From NCBI GenBank assembly GCA_022704725.1, contig JAKJFV010000001.1, positions 2,262-9,450 on the forward strand: 7,189 nucleotides of DNA, written 5' to 3'. How positions within the stretch are numbered: the stretch's first letter is position 1; every line of letters starts with the position of its first letter. The notes under the pieces were generated by a model that saw only the letters and a list, made by a program, of their open reading frames with translations, ran no database searches and was not told where the DNA came from. The stretch is from Spirochaetota bacterium. Its GTDB lineage: Bacteria > Spirochaetota > Spirochaetia > Treponematales > Treponemataceae. Below are positions 1 through 4,712 of the stretch, piece after piece. Both the position numbers and the translations under genes were made by a program.

Positions 1-1934
1 GTAATTTTGAATATGTTTCGGAAGACCCTTACACAGCCGGGGAGCTTGCTTCAGCCTTTATTAAGGGTGTTCAGTCTAAAAATATAGGAACGTCAATAAA
101 ACATTTTGCGGCAAACAACCAGGAATTTAGACGACTCACTGTATCATCCGAAGTAAGCGTAAGAGCCTTGCGGGAAATTTATTTTCCCGCCTTTGAAACT
201 GCCGTAAAACAGTCACAGCCGGATACCGTTATGTGCTCTTATAACAAAATAAACGGTGTTTTTTCATCTGAAAATAAAAGGCTCCTCACTGAAATTTTAA
301 GAAATGAATGGGGATTCAAGGGCTTTGTAATGTCTGACTGGGGAGCAGTAAATGACAGAATTAAGGGGCTTGAAGCAGGCCTTGATCTGGAAATGCCGTC
401 GAGCGGAGGACTAACTGATGCACAGATTTTAAACGCAGTAAAAGAGGGAACACTTGATGAAAAGATTCTCGACACTTCCGTAGGACGTCTTTTAAGAATA
501 ATTTTTAAGTTTCACGACAAAAGACAAAAAGGTTCGTTCAACAAAGAAGCCCATCATAAACTTGCGGTGAAAATCGAAGAAGAATCCATCGTCCTTTTGA
601 AAAACGAGAGTATTCTCCCCCTTTCGCCTCATGCAAAGGCTGCTTTTATTGGCGGATTTGCAGAAAAACCCCGTTTTCAGGGAGGCGGCAGTTCGCATAT
701 AAACGCATTTAAAACAGTAAGCTTTTTATCTGCTGCAGCCGATTTCGCCCTTGAGCAGAGTATTAAGGGAAAACCGGTCGTTTTCGGTTATGCGAAGGGC
801 TTTGATGCTGTTACCGGCGAGGGCAGCCCCGAAATGACACAGGAAGCTCTCGCCCTTGCACAAAAATCTGATGTTGTCGTTGTCTTTGCAGGTCTGCCCG
901 ACACCTATGAATGTGAAGGATACGACAGGAATCATCTGAAACTGCCTGAATCACAAAATACACTGATACAAGATCTGGCAAAGGTGAATAAAAATATTGT
1001 TGTAGTACTTCATAATGGATCCCCGGTAGAAATGGACTGGGCTGATGATGTCAAAGGCATTGTTGAAGCATATCTGGGAGGACAGGGCGTTGGTCAGGCT
1101 GTGTGCGGTATTCTTTACGGCAAGGTTAATCCCAGCGGCAAACTTGCAGAAACCTTCCCGCTCAGACTGGAAGATACACCTTCGTATCTCTCCTTTCCTG
1201 GCGACGGTAAAAAAACAGTGTACAGCGAGGATATCTTTGTCGGCTACCGTTATTACGATGCACGAAAAATACCGGTTCTTTTTCCCTTTGGTCACGGCCT
1301 AAGCTACACAACATTTTCGTACTCTGACTTAAAGCTGGATAAAACCATTTTAACAGATACTGATACATTAACCATTTCATTAAAGGTGAAGAATACTGGT
1401 ACTATGAACGGAAAAGAAGTAATTCAAGTCTATGTCCGCGACAAAACAGGTACAATACAGCGCCCCGAAAAAGAATTGAAAAATTTTGAGAAAATCTACC
1501 TGCAAAGCGGAGAAGAAAAAACGGTAACAATGACGCTGAACAAAAGATCCTTTGCTTATTATTCCGAGGCTCTTGGAGACTGGCATGCAGCAAGCGGTAC
1601 ATATGAAATTCTCGTGGGTAAATCATCACAGGACATTCTTCTGCGTAAAGAAATAACTTTTAAAACAAGTGTAAAACTTCCGATTACGATTACACCAAAC
1701 ACCAATGTTTCAGATATTCTCCGCTACGAAGGTATTCCTCAGCTTCTTGAACCGGTGCGCGAAAGATATAATGCAATGCAGGGTACATCCGAAAGCGCAC
1801 GGGAAGCAATTACCAAAGAAATGGTGGAAAATATGTATAACGATACACCGCTGCGGTCATTACAGGGGCTTTTAGGAAATAATTTTAAAGATTTTGATGA
1901 GTTTTTAAATCGAATACGCCAAATATGCTGCTGA
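1..1934 (+). CDS. Glycoside hydrolase family 3 beta-glucosidase, 5' partial
   Basis: This enzyme likely removes terminal beta-D-glucose (or a related sugar) from oligosaccharides and glycosides with retention of configuration. The frame is open from base 3, so the N-terminus (I estimate about 100-150 residues, including any signal peptide) lies outside the window; 643 residues are visible. The (beta/alpha)8 domain shows KHFAANNQE (bases 99-125) and VMSDWGA, whose Asp at 336-338 is the expected nucleophile. The second alpha/beta domain carries FQGGGSSHIN and ECEGYDR (about 909-929), where one Glu is the candidate acid/base, followed by NPSGKLAETFP. A fibronectin III-like domain (about 1320-1650) follows FPFGHGLSYT, then a helical tail of about 85 residues. 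No PA14 insertion is seen. The family is sure; the exact substrate (glucoside, xyloside or other) cannot be fixed from sequence. The last residues (RIRQICC) may result from a frameshift. Localisation cannot be judged without the N-terminus. Confidence 0.93.
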   Translation, partial: NFEYVSEDPYTAGELASAFIKGVQSKNIGTSIKHFAANNQEFRRLTVSSEVSVRALREIYFPAFETAVKQSQPDTVMCSYNKINGVFSSENKRLLTEILRNEWGFKGFVMSDWGAVNDRIKGLEAGLDLEMPSSGGLTDAQILNAVKEGTLDEKILDTSVGRLLRIIFKFHDKRQKGSFNKEAHHKLAVKIEEESIVLLKNESILPLSPHAKAAFIGGFAEKPRFQGGGSSHINAFKTVSFLSAAADFALEQSIKGKPVVFGYAKGFDAVTGEGSPEMTQEALALAQKSDVVVVFAGLPDTYECEGYDRNHLKLPESQNTLIQDLAKVNKNIVVVLHNGSPVEMDWADDVKGIVEAYLGGQGVGQAVCGILYGKVNPSGKLAETFPLRLEDTPSYLSFPGDGKKTVYSEDIFVGYRYYDARKIPVLFPFGHGLSYTTFSYSDLKLDKTILTDTDTLTISLKVKNTGTMNGKEVIQVYVRDKTGTIQRPEKELKNFEKIYLQSGEEKTVTMTLNKRSFAYYSEALGDWHAASGTYEILVGKSSQDILLRKEITFKTSVKLPITITPNTNVSDILRYEGIPQLLEPVRERYNAMQGTSESAREAITKEMVENMYNDTPLRSLQGLLGNNFKDFDEFLNRIRQICC

Positions 1935-1954
1935 AAGCAGTGCAGAAGTAAAAT

Positions 1955-1986
1955 AAAAGGGGCTGATGATGTTATCAGTCCCTTTT
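1955..1986. terminator. Bidirectional rho-independent terminator between convergent genes
   Basis: The arms 1955-1967 (AAAAGGGGCTGAT) and 1974-1986 (ATCAGTCCCTTTT) pair over 13 positions with a single G-T wobble and a 6-base loop (GATGTT). The GC-rich core is flanked by an A run on the left and a T run on the right, so it can end transcription both of the hydrolase gene (20 bases past its stop) and of the lipoprotein gene coming from the other side (29 bases past its stop). Confidence 0.88.
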
Positions 1987-1989
1987 ATA

Positions 1990-2012
1990 TTAGTGTACAA
2001 AATATGTACTAA
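1990..2012. repeat. Small AT-rich imperfect inverted repeat
   Basis: TTAGTGTAC (1990-1998) and GTACTAA (2006-2012) pair with one bulged G around an AT-only loop. It sits just past the stop of the lipoprotein gene and before the main terminator hairpin. It may add a weak second stem to the 3' end of the lipoprotein mRNA. The stem has few G-C pairs, so it could be chance. Confidence 0.3.
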
Positions 2013-2015
2013 AAC

Positions 2016-2510
2016 CTAGTTGAATTTAAATTTGAATACGTCTGTGACTTTAGGAATAGAAAAGGTATTTTCTGAAGCATCACTCAGTTCATGTTTAAAA
2101 TCTGAACTTGCGGCTTCTGCCTTTACATCTTTATAACGAATGACAAGGGCTGTTGCAATATACTTTGTTGTTTTTGTGTATCCGATTATTCTGTCAAATA
2201 AGGTTGTTTTTGAGTTATCATGCTTGTCAATTCTAACATTCATGATGTCGTCGCCCTTTTTTTCAACAGCTTTTTCCATAAGCATCGCATAGGTAATTTC
2301 TGACCCCTCAAGTGTTGAGGAAAAACCGAAAGGCGTTACAGTTTTAGTTACTTCGGATTCCAAAGTAATTACTCCAACAACATCAAAATCCTTAATTGTT
2401 ACCGTGGTATAATCGGACCACCCCACCTTGTTTGTTGTAAGGTTTGTTGTCTTACAACCTGAGAGTACCATAGCCGTAAGTACTAATAGTACAAACATAC
2501 ACTTTTTCAT
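2016..2510 (-). CDS. Small predicted lipoprotein of unknown function
   Basis: A 164-residue protein with a lipoprotein signal peptide: MKK, a hydrophobic core (FVLLVLTAMVL) and a lipobox LSGC, so Cys19 should be lipidated after signal peptidase II cleavage and the protein anchored to a membrane. The mature part is mostly beta-strand-like with one helical stretch (ITYAMLMEKAVEKKGDDIMNVRID). The pattern of a conserved-looking strand (VVGVITLESE), then a helix ending in GDDIMNV, vaguely recalls the YbjQ/DUF74 fold, but this is only an impression and I do not recognise the family. The ATG at 2510 is preferred over an in-frame TTG at 2525, because GGAGG lies at 2515-2519, inside the longer version. 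It has its own promoter downstream of the kinase gene and shares a terminator with the hydrolase, so it is probably transcribed alone. Confidence 0.85.
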   Translation of the reverse strand: MKKCMFVLLVLTAMVLSGCKTTNLTTNKVGWSDYTTVTIKDFDVVGVITLESEVTKTVTPFGFSSTLEGSEITYAMLMEKAVEKKGDDIMNVRIDKHDNSKTTLFDRIIGYTKTTKYIATALVIRYKDVKAEAASSDFKHELSDASENTFSIPKVTDVFKFKFN

Positions 2511-2514
2511 ACTA

Positions 2515-2519
2515 CCTCC
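2515..2519 (-). promoter_or_regulatory. Shine-Dalgarno site of the lipoprotein gene
   Basis: GGAGG read on the minus strand, 4 bases before the ATG at 2510. It decides the start: the longer in-frame alternative (TTG at 2525) would place this site inside the coding region. Confidence 0.8.
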
Positions 2520-2542
2520 AATCAATACCTAATATATTTGAC

Positions 2543-2570
2543 AGTATATGCTAACATGAAAAAATAACAA
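2543..2570 (-). promoter_or_regulatory. Sigma-70-type promoter of the lipoprotein gene
   Basis: On the minus strand TTGTTA (2570-2565, 4 of 6 to consensus) is followed after 16 bases by TATACT (2548-2543, 5 of 6). The start of transcription would fall near 2536, giving a leader of about 25 bases that contains the Shine-Dalgarno site. It lies in the gap after the kinase gene; no clear terminator is seen between them, so some read-through from the kinase gene is possible. Confidence 0.6.
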
Positions 2571-2579
2571 GCACTTTTT

Positions 2580-3635
2580 TTATCTTTGAACACGCCCCGA
2601 TCCGTCGCCTTGACACAGAGCTTCAACTTCGCTCTTCACGGTCAGGTTAAAATCGCCGCTTATTGAATGCTTTAAGGCAGAAGCAGCTGCAGCAAAATTG
2701 ACTGCATAGTCTTCATCGCCTGCATAATGTAATAATCCGTAAATTAATCCGGCACTGAAAGAGTCACCGCCGCCGACGCGGTCTTCAATGTCGTCCAGGT
2801 CATAGTGTTTTGAAAGGTAAAAGCCGGATTTTCCGGATAAGGCTGCAGACCAGCCGTTTTTGTCTGCGGACAATGATTCACGCAATGTTACAGCAACGAC
2901 AGAAATATTGGGAAATTCCTTTTTTACCTGTGCAGTAAGATTTTTGTAGGCGTCAGTATCAAGTTTTCCCGATGTTACATCAACATGAGCTTCAATACCA
3001 AGGCATTTTTGAATATCTTCTTCATTTGCAATAATGACATCTGCAAATTTGGCAAGCTCCCTCATGACTTCCGGAGCTTTTTTACCGTACTGCCAAAGCT
3101 TTTTTCTGTAATTTAAATCAACAGATACCGTAACTCCTGCCTTTTTTGCTTCTTTCACCGCTTCAAGTGCGGAGTCGGCCGCGCTTTGAGAAAGTGCAGG
3201 CGTAATACCAGTTATATGAAACCAGTCAGCTTTTTCGTTAGAACCGTCTGTTTTTCCTGAGAAAATCTTCTCCCATTGAATATCTCCTGGTTTTACCATA
3301 GAAATACAGCTTGCGTCTCTATCGTACACAACATTTGACGGACGCTGCATTGAACCTGTTTCCAAAAAGTATATTCCAAGCCGGCCGCTCCTGCGTATAA
3401 TAAGCGAAGTGTCAACACCGTACTTGCGTAATGATTGAACAGCTCCGTCACCAACCGGATTATCCGGCAGAGAACTAACAAAGACACCTTTATCCCCGAA
3501 TAGAGAAAGAGAAACTGCAACATTTGCTTCTCCTCCGCCGAACGTCGCTTCGAGAACGGGACTTTGAAAAAACCTTTCATGCCCTGGAGACTTCAACCTG
3601 AGCATTATTTCTCCGAATGTTACAACTTTTTTCAC
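2580..3635 (-). CDS. kdgK: PfkB-family sugar kinase, probably 2-keto-3-deoxygluconate kinase
   Basis: A 351-residue cytoplasmic ribokinase-fold kinase. If correctly named it phosphorylates 2-dehydro-3-deoxy-D-gluconate with ATP to KDPG, a step in hexuronate and pectin breakdown. The N-terminal VVTFGEIMLRL strand and GGGEANVA (33-40) form the sugar site; VYDRDAS (103-109) and SVDLNYRKKLW (171-181) match the Tyr/Arg positions that KDG kinases use to hold the sugar acid; DRVGGGDSFSAG (285-296) is the second PfkB signature with Asp291 as catalytic base. The start is the GTG at 3635: AAGGAGG lies 5 bases before it and homology begins at once, while the longer ATG-started frame (3716) would add 27 residues unlike the family. 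No KDPG aldolase or uronate gene is adjacent, so another sugar substrate such as fructose or tagatose cannot be excluded. It diverges from the arginase gene. Confidence 0.88.
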   Translation of the reverse strand: MKKVVTFGEIMLRLKSPGHERFFQSPVLEATFGGGEANVAVSLSLFGDKGVFVSSLPDNPVGDGAVQSLRKYGVDTSLIIRRSGRLGIYFLETGSMQRPSNVVYDRDASCISMVKPGDIQWEKIFSGKTDGSNEKADWFHITGITPALSQSAADSALEAVKEAKKAGVTVSVDLNYRKKLWQYGKKAPEVMRELAKFADVIIANEEDIQKCLGIEAHVDVTSGKLDTDAYKNLTAQVKKEFPNISVVAVTLRESLSADKNGWSAALSGKSGFYLSKHYDLDDIEDRVGGGDSFSAGLIYGLLHYAGDEDYAVNFAAAASALKHSISGDFNLTVKSEVEALCQGDGSGRVQR

Positions 3636-3640
3636 TTTTT

Positions 3641-3647
3641 CCTCCTT
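3641..3647 (-). promoter_or_regulatory. Strong Shine-Dalgarno site deciding the GTG start of the kinase
   Basis: AAGGAGG on the minus strand, separated by five A residues from the GTG at 3635. This near-perfect site selects the GTG rather than the upstream in-frame ATG codons at 3716 and 3674. Confidence 0.88.
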
Positions 3648-3678
3648 GTGATTTAATGCCGTATCAGCATTCATAGAA

Positions 3679-3706
3679 TTTATACAATACAAAACAAAGC
3701 TGAGAA
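3679..3706 (-). promoter_or_regulatory. Predicted promoter of the sugar kinase gene
   Basis: On the minus strand TTCTCA (3706-3701, 4 of 6) is followed after 16 bases by TATAAA (3684-3679, 5 of 6). Transcription would start near 3672, leaving about 37 bases of leader before the GTG. An imperfect inverted repeat (TCAAGC 3709-3714 with GTTTGA 3726-3731) lies directly upstream of the -35 and could be an operator, but it does not match a regulator site I know. Confidence 0.5.
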
Positions 3707-3735
3707 TATCAAGCAAGCATTAAAAGTTTGAGAGA

Positions 3736-3763
3736 TTGACAGGTAGAAAATAGGGTTTACGCT
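3736..3763 (+). promoter_or_regulatory. Candidate upstream promoter of the arginase gene
   Basis: A perfect TTGACA (3736-3741) is followed after 16 bases by a poor -10 (TACGCT, 3758-3763, 3 of 6). A transcript from here would begin near 3770 and have a short leader of about 29 bases without a Shine-Dalgarno site. It competes with the start-proximal promoter at 3763-3791. Confidence 0.35.
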
Positions 3764-3791
3764 TGCAGCGGATAAAAAATCGTCGTATTAT
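3763..3791 (+). promoter_or_regulatory. Candidate start-proximal (leaderless) promoter of the arginase gene
   Basis: TTGCAG (3763-3768, 3 of 6) is spaced by 17 bases from TATTAT (3786-3791, 5 of 6). The ATG at 3799 begins 7 bases after the -10 end, so transcription would begin at or beside the start codon. No Shine-Dalgarno site precedes any of the three possible starts, which fits a leaderless mRNA. The -35 is weak. Confidence 0.35.
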
Positions 3792-3798
3792 GAGTTCT

Positions 3799-4707
3799 AT
3801 GAATATTCACATACTTGAAATGCCGCTCGATTTCGGAGGGAACAGACACGGCTCGGACATGGGACCCTCTGCTATCCGCCTCGCAGGACTTAAAGACAAA
3901 CTTACAGCTCTTGGTCATGAAACGAAAAAACATTTTTCACCGATCGAACTTCATCCGCAGGAATACGAAGAGCAGGGAGATCCTGAAGCAAAATACTTAA
4001 AACCAATTGTGCTTGCCTGCAATCAGCTGGCTATTCAAGTTGAGACAGCCTATAAGACAGACGCTTTTCCACTTGTATTAGGAGGAGATCATTCAATATC
4101 GCTTGGTACCCTTGCCGGCATTTCAAGCGCATGTAAAGAAGATGAAAAAGAACTGGGAGTGCTCTATGTTGATGCTCACGGCGACTTTAACACAACAGAA
4201 ACATCTCCCTCAGGAAATATACACGGAATGTGCATGGGAGCTTCCTGCGGTTTCGGGATTCCGGAACTTGTTAATCTTTACGACAACGGCCGCAAGGTAA
4301 ACCCTAAAAATGTCTGCTACATAGGACTGCGCGACATTGATGAAGGTGAAAAACTCCTTATGAAAGAAGCTGGAGTTACCGCCTTTACCATGAGCGACAT
4401 AGACAGGCAGGGTTTTTCGAATATTTTGAAAAAAATTCTTGTTTTTTTCAAAACTCATGTAGATGTTGTCCATATCAGTTTTGATATGGATGTCATTGAC
4501 CCCATGTTTGCACCAGGCGTAGGCATACCCCTTCCAGGCGGTCTTAATTACCGGGAGGCTTTGCTTTTAATGGAAGAAATGTCGTCACTCAGGATGGTCA
4601 AATCTGCAGAATTCGTCGAGGTAAACCCCGTACTCGATGTACGCAACCAGACTGCCGCAATGGCAGTTGAACTTATAGGGCGTCTTTTAGGACATAAGAT
4701 TTATTAG
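3799..4707 (+). CDS. rocF: Arginase
   Basis: A 302-residue manganese ureohydrolase that should hydrolyse L-arginine to L-ornithine and urea in the cytoplasm. All metal ligands are visible: GGDHS (His98), DAHGD (Asp125, His127, Asp129) and SFDMDVIDP (Asp229, Asp231). SPSGNIHGM (137-144) is the loop that recognises the arginine alpha-amino and carboxylate groups in true arginases, and EFVEVNP (271-277) supplies the Glu near the guanidinium; together these favour arginase over agmatinase or formimidoylglutamase. Length and ends (EMPLDFGGNRHGSDMGPSAIR at the N-terminus is family-typical) match Bacillus arginases of just under 300 residues. Start choice is uncertain: ATG 3799 fits homology and a leaderless transcript, ATG 3790 adds MSS, and TTG 3763 adds a basic stretch unlike the family; none has a clear ribosome site. 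No other arginine genes are adjacent. It converges with the radical SAM gene. Confidence 0.92.
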   Translation: MNIHILEMPLDFGGNRHGSDMGPSAIRLAGLKDKLTALGHETKKHFSPIELHPQEYEEQGDPEAKYLKPIVLACNQLAIQVETAYKTDAFPLVLGGDHSISLGTLAGISSACKEDEKELGVLYVDAHGDFNTTETSPSGNIHGMCMGASCGFGIPELVNLYDNGRKVNPKNVCYIGLRDIDEGEKLLMKEAGVTAFTMSDIDRQGFSNILKKILVFFKTHVDVVHISFDMDVIDPMFAPGVGIPLPGGLNYREALLLMEEMSSLRMVKSAEFVEVNPVLDVRNQTAAMAVELIGRLLGHKIY

Positions 4708-4712
4708 CACAC

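Noticed and set aside
951..1295. A 114-residue minus-strand open frame inside the hydrolase gene
   Set aside because: It lies wholly opposite a well-conserved GH3 domain, has no recognisable motif, and its composition is that of an antisense shadow.
1902..1910. Programmed -1 frameshift site (T TTA AAT) near the end of the hydrolase
   Set aside because: The heptamer fits, but the -1 product adds only a short, unremarkable tail and no downstream stimulatory structure other than the terminator is seen; a plain indel is likelier.
2566..2588. Terminator after the sugar kinase gene
   Set aside because: Only an A-run and T-run could pair, with no G-C core, so a hairpin would be too weak.
3636..3716. 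N-terminal extension of the sugar kinase by 27 residues from an ATG at 3716
   Set aside because: It would place the strong AAGGAGG site inside the coding region and overlap the predicted promoter, and the added residues do not resemble PfkB kinases.
3709..3731. Inverted repeat TCAAGC/GTTTGA upstream of the kinase as a KdgR operator
   Set aside because: The arms are short and imperfect and do not match the KdgR site I know, so it is mentioned only as a possible operator.
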